A DNA stretch of 64,000 bases, taken from positions 558,001 to 622,000 of the forward strand of contig JAVTVJ010000513.1 in NCBI GenBank assembly GCA_034509425.1. Direction: 5' to 3'. Below the pieces are notes generated by a model that was not told the origin of the DNA, ran no database searches, and saw nothing but the letters and a program-made list of their open reading frames with translations. Positions 21,094-32,191 of this stretch are shown in pieces; position 1 is the first letter of the stretch; every line of letters begins with the position of its first letter. This DNA comes from Eopsaltria australis. Its lineage: Eukaryota; Chordata; Aves; Passeriformes; Petroicidae. A program made the translations under genes and the position numbers.

Positions 21094-22026
21094 ATGTCCA
21101 ACAGCAGCTCCATCAGCCACTTCCTCCTGCTGCCATTGGCAGACACGCGGCAGCTGCAGCTCCTGCACTTCTGCCTCTTCCTGGCCATCTCCCTGGCTGC
21201 CCTCCTGGCCAACGGCCTCATCATCAGCGCCATAGCCTGCGGCCACCACCTGCACACCCCCATGTTCTTCTTCCTGCTCAACCTGGCCCTCAGCGACCTG
21301 GGCTCCATCTGCACCACTGTTCCCAAAGCCATGCACAATTCCCTCTGGGACACCAGAGAGATCTCCTACACACGATGTGCTGCACAGGCCTTTCTGTTCA
21401 TCTTCTTCATTGTAGCAGAGTTTTCCCTCCTGACCATCATGTGCTATGACCGCTACGTGTCCATCTGCAAACCCCTGCACTACGGGACCCTCCTGGGCAG
21501 CAGAGCTTGTGCCCACATGGCAGCAGCTGCCTGGGCCAGTGCCTTTCTCAATGCTCTGCTGCACACGGCCAATACATTTTCCCTGCCCCTGTGCCAGGGC
21601 AATGCCCTGGACCAGTTCTTCTGTGAAATCCCTCATATCCTCAAGCTCTCCTGCTCACACTCCGACCACAGAGAACTTGCGGTTTCGGTTTTCACTACCT
21701 CCTTAGCATTCGGTTGTTTTGTGTTCATAGTTTTCTCCTATGTCCAGATTTTCAGGGCAGTGCTGAGGATCCCCTCTGAGAAGGGACGGCACAAAGCCTT
21801 TTCCACGTGCCTCCCTCACCTGGCTGTGGTCTCCTTGTTCCTCACCACTGGCACATTTTCCTACCTGAAGCCTTCCTCCATCTCCTCCCCATCCCTGGAT
21901 CTGGCAGTGTCAGTTCTGTACTCGGTGGTGCCTCCAGCCTTGAACCCCCTCATCTACAGCCTGAGGAACCAGGAGCTCAAGGCTGCAGTGTGGAGACTGA
22001 TGGGTGGACGGTTTCTTCAGCCTTAA
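21094..22026 (+). CDS. Olfactory receptor, OR14 / avian gamma-c type (copy B)
   Basis: Encodes a 310-residue odorant GPCR. The open frame extends upstream to 20998, but the start is set at 21094 (MSNSSS) because this matches all paralogues and lies 23 nt after a splice acceptor. Seen: N-S-S glycosylation site at residue 3; PMFFFLLNLALSDLG in TM2; MCYDRYVSIC with DRY at 119-121; SY in TM5; KAFSTCLPHL into TM6; NPLIYSLRN in TM7. The TM3 segment (AFLFIFFIVAEFSLL) is shared with copy C and differs from A, D and E. The TM5 segment (TTSLAFGCF) also groups with C. An AATAAA lies 30 nt after the stop (22057-22062). Complete and probably functional. Confidence 0.94.
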   Translation: MSNSSSISHFLLLPLADTRQLQLLHFCLFLAISLAALLANGLIISAIACGHHLHTPMFFFLLNLALSDLGSICTTVPKAMHNSLWDTREISYTRCAAQAFLFIFFIVAEFSLLTIMCYDRYVSICKPLHYGTLLGSRACAHMAAAAWASAFLNALLHTANTFSLPLCQGNALDQFFCEIPHILKLSCSHSDHRELAVSVFTTSLAFGCFVFIVFSYVQIFRAVLRIPSEKGRHKAFSTCLPHLAVVSLFLTTGTFSYLKPSSISSPSLDLAVSVLYSVVPPALNPLIYSLRNQELKAAVWRLMGGRFLQP

Positions 22027-23615
22027 ACTCATTGCCAATTTCTGCAAAACACTTGTAATAAAAGTCATCTTTGATAGTACATGTTGTTTTGGTTTTTGGG
22101 ATTCTGTCCCTTTGTTTTAGTTTTTTAATAATGTGCACAAAGCAAAGCCATATTTTGTGACATTTCCCATTTTGTTTCTCTCTACCTTTGCTGTGCTCTC
22201 AGTCTGAGTGGTTGCGGAGCTGTGCTCATGGTGGCTTTAAGCAAACCAAAGGATCTCCCAGCAGAGTTTTCACTGCAGATCTCCCTTCTGTTCCCCACTC
22301 TGGAGCTGCAGCAGCAATGTCTGTGTGCAGAGCTGGGGGCAGATCAGGGCTGGCACAGCAGCTCTGCCCAGGAGCAGCAGCACTTGGTGTTGCCAGTGCT
22401 GCTCCTGTGCCACTGGCCCTCGTGCTGCCCTCCTGGCCCTGCTGTTGCTGTAGGGCCTGAGTGCTCTGGGGCTCGCTCCCAGCCCTGGGGGTGGCAGTGC
22501 CGGGGCTGCAGCAGGGACAGGCCATGGGCACTGCTGGGGCAGCGCTGACGCCTCAGGCCAGGGCCGGGGGGCTCCAGGCTCCTTGCCCAGGCTCTCTCAA
22601 GAACACGCCCAGGCCAATGCTCAGCACAGAAAAGCCCCGTCAGCAGCCCCAGGCTGGCCGTGGGCAGGCTGGGGGCCAACAGCATGGCTGGGGCTCTGCA
22701 AGGTCCCTGGGGGAGACGGGAAGGAGCAGCAGAGCAGGGGCTGATCCATCCCCACTGTGCTGGACAGCCCAGGGCAGCGTCCCAGAGCGTCCTCATGCAC
22801 CTGCCAACAACATCCCCCCTCTGCAGCCCTGGCCTCTCCCCAGCTCACAGAGCTGCTGCACCCTTGCAGGCACAGACACGGCAGCACTGGCTCACCAGCC
22901 CCTGTTTGCATTGCACAGAGCAGGCGTGAGCACCCCATGGTGTTGGTGTGGGGACATGAACCTGAGGGAGCACAAATGCCATCAGCCCCTGGGGGCCACC
23001 AAGGGCTGGGGGACAGCAGGGAAACCACTCAGGTTTGTCGTGGCCTCTGAAGGCAGCCAGAAAGTTTGTTCCCATCAGCTGTGAGTTTCCTGTCCCACTG
23101 CAGATGTTGTTTCTCCGAGCCAGGGCTGCCTGGCAGCCACCCCCAAAGAGCCCTGAGCATTTCCTTGGCTTTACCTTTGCTTTCTTTCCTCTTCCCTGCT
23201 CCACATTTCTTCCTCTTGCCCATCCCTGTCCCCTCCCCTGCAAACAGCCCATCCCTGTTTGCCCTTTCCTCTCTGGCCTCACTCCCCATTTCAGTTCCTG
23301 ACTTGGCACCATGGGAACGTCCCTTGGGGAGCAGGATCATTCTACAAGTGCTTCAGGAATTGTCTGCAGGCTCCTGCAGTGCCTCGTGCTGTTCCCTGGC
23401 CAGAGGCACCACAGGCCAGGGGCCACATCTGGGCTGGTGTGTCTGGGTGTGGGGCTCCCTGTTCTGGGGCAGTGAGGAGGAGCTGCAGAGGCTCTGCAGG
23501 ACTGACAGGATGGGCTTTGGGGCCTGTGTGGAGAAGCTGAGGCACCTGGGCTGCTGGAGCTTCTGAAGAGGAGGCCCAGGGCTCATCCTGCAACTGCTTC
23601 AAGGGTGCTCTCAGA
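22027..23615 (+). repeat. 3' flanking block of OR copy B
   Basis: Shared, inverted, with 43306-44829 behind copy D and in part with 31770-32190 behind copy C. Contains the polyadenylation signal (22057-22062). Long GC-rich open frames here are not supported. Confidence 0.65.
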
Positions 23616-23735
23616 GAATCACAGAATCAGCCAGGCTGGAAAAGACCTTGGAGATCATCAAGTCCAACCTGTGCCCTGACACCACCTTGTGTCCCCTGAG
23701 CCCCCTCTTCTCCAGGATAAACACCTCATGAATTT
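23616..23735 (-). mobile_element. CR1 LINE 3' end fragment
   Basis: Minus-strand CR1 tail: AGAATCACAGAATCAGCC is followed by AAGACCTTGGAGATCATCAA and the CTGAGCCCCCTCTTCTCC segment. This is the canonical 3' region of avian CR1. The same CR1 tail is present, inverted, at 43160-43300. Confidence 0.85.
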
Positions 23736-24417
23736 TTTGTTTTCCATTAATCAATGGAATTGATTTATGGACTCAATTGATCAATGGAATATATTTTTAA
23801 GTCTCAGTTCAGAGAAGAGGTGACAGGAGCATTCCCCAAGTGATGTTGATGCTGAATGTGTCCTTAGGAGGTCTGGGCACAGAGAAGAATGAGCCCCTTG
23901 CAGGCTGACCCTGTTTGGACAAGCTGCTCCTCAGCCCCAACCTCACCATGTCTGACATCGCCCACCTGGCACTGACATCCCTGTCCCCTGCATCACAACC
24001 TTGTCCCCTGAGCTCTGCAGCTGCGTGTCCCAGCCCATTGCACCATGTCCCACCTGCTCTCCTCAGGGCTCTGCCTGCACACAGGCCCAGGAGAAGTTTT
24101 CCTCTTGGTGAGGAAAGAATGGAAAAGCCTGAGCAGGTTTCCTGAACAACAAACCCCACTCAGGAAGCACATGCTCAGTCCAGGCTGCCTGGAATGATGT
24201 CACCTTTGTCCAAGGGACAGTGTGAGCAGAAATGATCTCTGTCAGCAGAATTCTCTGAGTCTTCCAGCTGAATTCTCTGTCCCTGTCCTTTGCCTGGGTC
24301 TCAGTTGCAGATGGGAGCTGCTGGTGCCATTCTCAGCTTTAAGCCCTCTTTTGATGCAGACAGATGTTCCCAGGTGTGTTAAGCAGGTGTTGCTCAATGT
24401 TTATGCAGAGCTTTTGT
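23736..24417. other. Unassigned spacer, partly duplicated
   Basis: The segment at about 23830-23990 recurs inverted at 56095-56265 next to the end of the 12-kb duplication. No gene. Confidence 0.45.
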
Positions 24418-25975
24418 ATCCTCATGGAACTACATTGTGACACAGTGGGGTCTCACTGAACCAAGGAGACCATTGTGACACTGGAAAACTTAATGGAAAC
24501 TCATTGGTCCATTCTGAAACATTGGGGCCTCTTGGAACTAAGGGTCTTTTGTGGCACAGCAGGGCCTTGTTGGAACCAAGGGTCCATTGTGACAAAGCTG
24601 GGCCTAATGGAACCACGACAACCATTGTGACACTAAGGAAACTCAAGTAACCAAGGTGACCGCTGGGACACAACAGAACCTCATGGAACCAAGGATCCAT
24701 TCTGACTCTTGGAACAGAGGGGCCTCATGGAACAGAGGATCCATTGGGACACAGCTGGGCCTGTGGAACCAAGGAGCCTTTGTGATACTCCAGATCCTCA
24801 TGGAACCAAGGGTGCATTGAGGCACAGCGGGGCCTTGTTGGAACTGAAGAAAGCACTGCTGGAAGCAGGGTAACTGAGAGAACCAAGGAGTCCATTGTCA
24901 CAGTATAAAACCTCTGGAACCAAGGGGCCATTGTGACACATTGGGGCCTCATGGAACCAATTGTGCACTGTGACAATGCAGATCCAAGGAGACCATGGTG
25001 ACCCTATAGAAGTTCATGGAACCAAGGGACCATTGTGACACAGCAAGGCCTCGTGGAAGCAAGGAGGCCATTGTTACATAATGGGACCTCATGGAACCAA
25101 GGGTCCATTGTTACAATCCACAATTAAGGAGACCATTTTGACAGTACAGAACCTCATGGAATTAGGGGTCCATTGTTATACAGTGGGACTTCATGGAACC
25201 AAGGAGCCATCGTGACACAGCAGGGCTGCACGGAACCAATGGTCCATAGTAATACTGTGGATCCAAGGAGATCCCGGCAATCCTACGGAACCTCATGGAC
25301 CCGAGGGGCCATTGGGACATTGGGGGGCCCCATGCACCCAATTGTCCATTGTGACATTGTGAGGCTCCATGGAACCAATTGTCCATTGAGACAATGAGGA
25401 TCCATGGAGATCATGGTGACACTACAGAACCTCATTGAACCAAGGGGTCATTGTGACACTGCGGGGCTTCATTGGAAGAAAGGACACTGGTGATAGGATG
25501 GAAGCTCATGGAAACTATTGGGCTTTGTGACATGGCAGAGCCTCATGGAACCAAGAAGATCATTGTGACACCGATGAATCTTATGGAACCAAGGGGCCAT
25601 TTTCACACTACAGAACCAAGGAGACCATTGTTGACAGTACAACAGACTCAAGGAGCCATTGTGAAACTGGGGCCTCGTGGAACCAAATATTCATTGTGAC
25701 GCAGTGAGGCTGCTTGTAACTAATCATCCATCGTGATACTGCAGATCCAAGAGACCATGGTGACACTACAGCAGTTTATGGAATGAAGGGGCTGTTGTGA
25801 CACACCAAGGCCTCATGGAACCAAGGAGAGCATTGTGGCAGTGCAGAACCAAGGAGGCCATTTTGACAGTGCAGTCCCTATGGAACCAAGAGTCTGTTGT
25901 AATACAGCAGGGCCTCCTGAAACCAAGGAGCTATTGCGAAACTGTGGAGCATAATGGAATCAAGTGCAATTTTTA
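24418..25975. repeat. 36-40 bp tandem repeat array (plus orientation)
   Basis: About 40 degenerate units. More diverged than the other arrays: the core often reads CCATTGT(G/T)ACA and spacers vary more. Confidence 0.88.
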
Positions 25976-28300
25976 CAGTGACGATTACAAAGAGATGTTT
26001 TAACCAAGTCCAGCTGGATAACCATGAAGGAAGTTTGGTCCATATTTCTTCAAATTGCCAGGAGGAGTCACCTTGATCTACGCATTGAAAAACTTCTTAA
26101 ACTACAATACTCTGTCCCAAAGTCAGTTCTTGAGCTTCCTTTATCAAGAGAAGAGCAGCTGCTACTTCCCTCAGGCAGCCCAGCCAGCCCTGGCTGACAC
26201 TGTCTGGTTGCTGTGAAAAGTTGGTCACAGCCCTGCTCTGGTCCCCAGGAACTGTGACAGCACTCCCCATGCTGGGTTTTGTCTCTCATAGGGAAACAGA
26301 TCAAACGGGTCCATGGGGTCTGGGAGCCCCAAATCTGGGCCTGCATAAAGGCTTGTTGGAGCTGTAAAAAGGCAGCCCATGAATCACCAGTCCAGACTAT
26401 AAAGCCCTGCTGAGCTGTCTTCAAGAGCTCACACAGGGGCTTTACCAGCAGCTCATAACTGCTGATGCACAGGTGACACCATCCTTCCACCCTGAGAAAT
26501 GTCCGCAACTCTCTCACTGTTAGTGGCTGTGGGAGTTGGAAAATTGCTTCTTTTCCTTCCTGTCCCAATCTCCTTTGTCCCTGGAGGGTTTTGAATCCCA
26601 GGCAGATTTCTGTGGTCTGGCCTATTTGTGCTCTATATCCACTTAGTCCCAGAAAATTCCATAATGCCTCAGTCTAATCCCAGCATTGCTGCTGAGTTTC
26701 AGTGGCCTCAGAATGTCATCTCCATACTGCAACACAACTCCAAGAGAGTTCTGATGTTTTCATTCCTCCAGTTCTTTTGTCAATTGCCTTCAGAATATGG
26801 TGGGAGTAATTTTAAACCCCTGCAGTAGAACTGCCCAAGGCAGTCAGGTTCTTCTCCCTGTTTTTGGACTCAAAAGCAAATAGTTCTTGACTTTCAGTAC
26901 TCAAAGAAATACAGAAAAAGCCACCTTTCAATACTGTGAACTATTTTAATTTTTCACTCAAGGTTGTTAGCAAGGTACAAGGATTTGCTAGTGACAGGTG
27001 TATATCTTCTACTGTCTCATTTATGGCTCTAAGATCCTGTACCAGCCATTAATCCTCTCCATTTGCCTTCTTAACTGGCAAAATAGGGGTATTAAATTCG
27101 GGTTCACCTTCAATTGGCCTTATTTTATTAAATTTTTCCACAAGGGATAATAACTCCTCCTGACTTTCTATTTTCAAAGGGTGTTGCTTTTGCCTCACTG
27201 GTCCTACTCCAGGTTTCAATTTATTTCATACAGGCTGTGCTTTTTTGGGTCACCCTGGTACCTCTCCAGCCCAGATTACCAGATTCACTGCATCCTCAAG
27301 TAATACAGATAGCAGATGGATCACATCTGATTTTGAAGACTGTAGTGCAAAAATAGAGGCTTCCACTTAACTAGATTCTGGAGTAATAACCTGCATTTTG
27401 CCATTTTAAAATCTGATTTTAGCATTTACCATTTAGTTTTTCCAGAAAATCTTCCCAAGGAGAGGCTTTGGTACATTGGGTAGATACAAAAACTGGGGAG
27501 TCGTCAATTGTTTTCCTAATTTAAAATCAATGGGCTTGAAAAATGGCCGTGTTTCATGATTCCCTGTGGCACCAATGATTGTTATAGAATCATTACTCAA
27601 GTTTCCTTTTGCTGTATTTAGCACAGAGTTACCAGCTCCCATATCCAATAAAAATTCTGTCTCCTCATTGACCTCCTCCCTGCCCAGCTTAGCTGTGACC
27701 AGAGGTTCTGCTGGGGAAGAATCCTCTGGTCCCCTCAGTGTCCATCGGTGATGGCCATGAGAGGGGGGTTTGTGTTGTAACTGCAGACAGTCCCTTTTCC
27801 AAGGCCTGTCTTTCTTACAATGTGCACATTGATTGACACCAAGCCTCTTTTCTTCCTTCCTCTGCTATTCTTTGATGAGCTCTCAGGGAAAAGATTGATT
27901 GAATTGTGGAATAACTCAGTTTGGAAGAATGTCCTTTGCAACAGAGCCTTCAGCTGTGTCAGATGTGACTTCACTTACAACTGTTCTGATCGGTTCTGAT
28001 AATCCACCTGCCCTGTGGTCTCTGGACTGTGGAAGCATCTTAAGTAATTGCAATTTGCTCAGTTTTACTCAGCTGCGCAGCAGAAGGTGCTGTAGGGGTC
28101 TCTGGAGCAGTCAGAGCCTCTACCCAGGGTGGTGATCACTGCATTGATGCACAAGAATCGGCCTGGGCACAGCAGGATCTGCCCATCTCTAGAGCTGCTC
28201 CGAGTTCCCACTGGGAAAGGTCCCAAATATTTCAGTCCAACAGTTAAGTTTGAAGGTGACTCACTTTTGCTCATTTTGGAGTTGGTTCATTGTGAAGGCT
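25976..28300 (-). pseudogene. Class I (gammaretrovirus-like) ERV gag-pro-pol fragment, decayed
   Basis: Read on the minus strand, one frame from about 27840 runs through a nucleocapsid zinc-knuckle relic. It has C-x2-C, then x4 and a proline where the family has histidine, then x4-C. The frame continues into a protease with LLDMGAGNSVL, where the family has D-T-G-A, so the active-site threonine is replaced by methionine. Downstream, reverse-transcriptase N-terminal motifs (NTPILPVKK, LVQDLRAIN) are visible at about 27000-27100, with stops on both sides. The polymerase connection segment (LTVRELRTFL...VWTGDSWAAF) lies at 26350-26570. At least four in-frame stops and frameshifts. No LTRs are recognised at the edges; the left edge abuts the short-unit array. 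Confidence 0.75.
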
Positions 28301-29585
28301 CTTGATTGAACTCAATCACTCTGTTTTAAGTTGATGGACAGTCTCAGACCAGTCTCTCCTTTGGTCTATGTGGACAATGAGATGGGAGAGTCCTTGGGCC
28401 ACCCAGGGGGCCAATGACTTCAGTGCTCTGGTTGCACATCAACAGAGCTTTGTTCCACTGTTTCAAACCCTCTGTCTCCTCTTCTCCCCCTGGCATTGTG
28501 AATCATTCTGTTTTTAAAATCCTCTGTTCTGCTCTCCTCTATATCTAAAAGCAAAACAAAAAAGTCAAAAGGGAAAGCACCAGTCTTCATTGCATATATT
28601 TTTCTCATTCTTCTTTTGTTAGCTGTGTATTTTGGTTTAAAAACAGATAAGTTAATTAATCAGGGATTTGAGACTTGAACACTGAGTTTCATCTGCTCCC
28701 CTGCAGGCACTCAGGAGAACTTGTGTTCTCGAGGCTCCCTCAAGCCAGTGGAGACCAGAGAACACTCTGGAGGCTGGGTGCTCCCAGCTGGCACACAAAA
28801 GGAAGGTTACAGATCTCTTCCTGGCACTTTTCTCTGGCTCTGCACTCAGGTTATTTGATAGCAATGGCAATAAAGGACTGCATGGGAACAGGTGCATTTT
28901 GGTGCAGACAGGTGACAGCTGAGCCTGTGACACTCTGTGTGGATCCACAATAAATTCCAGTCCTCATTCAGAGTACTAAAAAAACAGGAGGTACTTGGTC
29001 ACTACTCCATCCTTCCCTTTCTTTTCCTGAAGGGCCAGAGAGGAAGAAGCTGTGGAAGAAATCAGGGGGTTGCAAAAGAGATACTTGTGATTGCTTATTT
29101 TGGAATCAATGGATCCTCAGTGACTCCTGGTCCAAAGGCAAGTACTGAAAAGTAGAAACAAGGGATTTCAATGGCCAGATTGGATGTAATTTCACAGCTT
29201 AGTGTTTATGCTGTAGGTGAGAAATGGTTGGCACATGGGTGTGACAGGTGTTTGCAGTAGGTCTGAGTGAGCTGGGAATTTCCCAGTGATGGGGTGAAAC
29301 AGCCAAGAGCCTCTTTAGAATCCTCTGTTCTGGTGAAAGAATTCTTTGTGAGTGTTTGGAAAAGGTAGAATGAAGACAATAAAATCTCCGAGGGCTCTGC
29401 CTGAAATGTGAAACACAACAATCAGGGCGTGAGAACTGCTTAAAGGGCGATTTCTGTGCTCTGTAGGAAGACTGCAGGAAAAGAAACAAGCAGAGAAGGA
29501 GGATGGAAATATTTGTCCAGACTGTGAGATTATCACTCTTGTTCTTGCCATGTTCCTGTCTCAGCAGGATGAGCTGGAATTCAGC
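28301..29585. other. Upstream region of OR6-like pseudogene, unassigned
   Basis: No gene is supported. The first part (to about 28620) could be more of the adjacent ERV gag region, but no motif is recognised. An AATAAA lies at 28950. The rest is single-copy-looking sequence upstream of the receptor exon. Confidence 0.4.
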
Positions 29586-30269
29586 ATGGGGCCAGAAAAC
29601 AAAACAGCAGTTACTGAGTTCATCCTAGAGGGCTTCCCAGAGCTTGATCCAAGACTACAGCTACTTTTCTCTCTGGTCCTTCTGCTCATGTACCTGACCA
29701 CAGTGATGGGGAATGCAACCATCATTTTCCTCGTGTGTGTGGATCACCACCTGCAAACCCCCATGTACTTTTTCATTGGCAACCTGGCCTTCCTGGAAAT
29801 CTGGTTTACATCCTCCACAAGCATCAAATTGTTTGTGATCCTGAGTACTGGCCAGAACACTCTCTCACTAAGCAGCTGCTTTGCCCAAAACTATTTCTAT
29901 TTTGCCCTGGGCTGCACAGAGTTTGTCCTGCTCGTTGTCATGTCCTTTGACCGCTTTGTTGCCATCTGCCAACCTTTGCTCTACGCTGCCATCATGAAGC
30001 CTCAGCTCTGCTTCCACCTGGTTGTTGCTGCCTGGGTCCTTGGCTTTGCCCTGCTGAGCTACCGGCTGCTCTTCCTCTCTGAGCTGTCCTTCTGTGGCTC
30101 CAAGATCCCCCATTTCCTTTGTGACAGCTCTCCCTTGTTCAAACTGTCCTGCTCTGACACCAGCCTGCTTTGGAAAATAGACTCTGTTTTCATATCGTGT
30201 GTTGTGCTGGATTCCTTATATTTGACTCTGGCATTTTACATCTGCATCCTTTTCTGTGTTCTGCACCTT
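29586..30269 (+). pseudogene. OR6-like olfactory receptor, truncated by LTR insertion
   Basis: 228 codons of an odorant receptor unrelated to the OR14 copies. The start is set at MGPENKT (29586), which gives the usual short N-terminus with an N-K-T glycosylation site; an in-frame ATG at 29550 is less likely. Seen: MGNATII in TM1; PMYFFIGNLAFLEIW in TM2 (the FLEIW phrase is typical of OR6-like receptors); MSFDRFVAICQPLLY after TM3; SFCGSKIPHFLCD in the second extracellular loop; TM5 up to YICILFCVLHL. The frame then enters the LTR at 30270 and stops at 30362. The KAFSTC/TM6 and NPxIY/TM7 parts are missing. A degenerate continuation may resume at 31216. The protein cannot be a seven-helix receptor. 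Confidence 0.88.
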
Positions 30270-31210
30270 TGTCCTGGTTTGAAGGACAGGTGTCTGTTAA
30301 GGAAGGCAGGAGCCTCCCTTGGAATGGGAAACTGTAACCCCTCTCCCTCCGAATTATTATAAATTTGAAATCAAGAGGCTCTCAGGCAAAGATATGGAAA
30401 TAGGAATAACAGTTCTTTACTACTATCTAAAACAAAGGATAACAAATAACAACAACTATAACGTTAACCAACAAACAGAACCAGAAACCCAGTGGCAGCC
30501 TGCTCGGCTTCAGGCACCTTTTCCCTTTGGTGCAGTTCCAGTCACAGCCTGCAGGGGCGCTCTGGGTGTGATGATTCCCCGGTGGCTGCAGGGGGCGCTC
30601 TGGGTGTGATGATTCCCCGGCGGCTGCAGGGGGCGCTCCGGCGTGAGCTCAGGTAGCACACGGCAATGGCAGCTGCCCGAGGCACGGAGGGATGGAGGAG
30701 AGCCCTTGCTCCACAGACCCTCGGGGGCCAGCTGGTGTCGGTGCCACAGCAGGATCCCCGGACACAGGGAGCTGGGACGGCAAGAGGTCCCGATGTGCAG
30801 GGGGAAACCCCACTACAATGTAGCGAGGAAAACTCGGAGCGGCGAGGAGGAGCGGGGGGGAGAGACAGGCTGGTGGCGGGCAGCTCCTGATGGGCAGAGA
30901 GGAAAAGACTCACAGCAGACAGACCGCAGCTCCGTGCTGGCTTCTCAGGGGGCCGTGGGTTCAGCAGACAGCAGCTCCGACCGTCCCGCTCCGAGGGTCC
31001 CGAGCAAGAGAGAGTGACCTCCCCCCTGCCCTTGCTTTTCAGTCTCTCCAAATCTCGCGTTGTCAAGCCCTGCTTCCATGAGGGGCAATTCTGCCCCACC
31101 CTGCCAAGGAGAAAGGCTCTAGCCTTGTGCTTTGTTTCTCTTAAGTACTCAGTCATTTGTGTCTTAGCAACCCATGGGAGAAAAATTCCTGAGGAAAAGA
31201 ACTAAATCCA
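30270..31210. mobile_element. Solo LTR inserted in the OR6-like gene (5-bp target duplication)
   Basis: Begins TGTCCTGGTTTGAAGG and ends AAGAACTAAATCCA (TG...CA, 941 bp). Exact 5-bp duplications ACCTT flank it at 30265-30269 and 31211-31215. Internally there are two copies of a GGGTGTGATGATTCCCCGG unit (30562-30623) and GC-rich DNA. No retroviral genes. The 5-bp duplication suggests an ERVL-type element. Confidence 0.85.
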
Positions 31211-31215
31211 ACCTT

Positions 31216-31290
31216 CAACACTATATTCCCAGGAGTGCCCCTGTCCCCAGGGCATTCTGGCAGCGTCTTCTAGACACTTAGCCAGAGAAA
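31216..31290 (+). pseudogene. Possible 3' remnant of the OR6-like gene
   Basis: Directly after the second ACCTT, short matches to the OR intracellular loop 3 / TM6 coding pattern can be read (IPRSA...RAF, then in another frame SSRHLA). They are frameshifted and stop soon. The match is weak. Confidence 0.3.
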
Positions 31291-31765
31291 CTGCAGCCTG
31301 CGTTGGTGGTGCAGGGACTGAGCTTGGTTTAGCTATCAGCTGAAGATGAATAACGAGAGGGCTCTTGGAGTGCCTTTAGTTCTGAGTGGCTTTATTGCAG
31401 GATCTTCACACAGAGCGGAGGCAGGAATCCAAGAGGGCAAGAGGCCCTCAGACACAGACTTTAGAGTTATCTCATACAACCAATCACCAGGGGGTCTGGG
31501 GGAGGATAGGGAAGGTCCAGGGTTACTTGGTCCTATGGGATGGGGAAGGGAAGGGGACCAGGAGATAACATGGGATAGTACAAAGACTCTTGGGGGGAGG
31601 GAGGAGATGATGGACACCAGCAGTGGCTACTCTGGTTTGTCCTGGGATAAACCATGGTCACTCCACTTTCCAGGGGGTACCCAGCCCCTTTGGAATTTCT
31701 CCACCAGTGATCTTTCTCTTTTTCTAAGTTGTCTCCCCCTGGGGTCTCCAAGGGCACTTCCACAG
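31291..31765. mobile_element. Possible LTR fragment next to OR copy C
   Basis: Sequence such as GTGGCTTTATTGCAGGATC and a G-rich stretch near 31590 look like an LTR in reverse orientation. It lies between the receptor remnant and the conserved 3' flank of OR copy C. Ends and target duplication were not found. Confidence 0.3.
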
Positions 31766-32191
31766 CAGCTACAGCCAGGAGGGCAGCACGAGGGCCAGTG
31801 GCACGGGAGCAGCACTGGCAACACCAAGTGCTGCTGCTCCTGGGCAGAGCTGCTGTGCCAGCCCTGATCTGCCCCCAGCTCTGCACACAGACATTGCTGC
31901 TACAGCTCCAGAGAAGGGAACAAAAGGGGGATCTGCAGTGAAAACTTTGCTGGGAGATCCTTTAGTGAAATTAAAGCCATCGAGAGCACAGCTTCTCATT
32001 GACACAGTCTGGGGCCAAAGGGAAGGTGGGGAGAAACAAAATGAGAAATGGCACGAACAATGGCCTTTCTTTGCAGACAATCTTAAAAAACTAAAACAAA
32101 GGAAAGAAAAGAACAAACCCACAACCAAATGAAACAAGAACCCTCACAGATCACCTTTATTACAAGTGATTTGCTAAAATTGGCAACCAGT
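31766..32191 (-). repeat. 3' flanking block of OR copy C
   Basis: Matches the 3' flanks of B (22080-22450), D (44450-44829) and E (62660-62990). A minus-strand AATAAA lies at 32161-32156, 31 nt after the stop. Confidence 0.65.
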
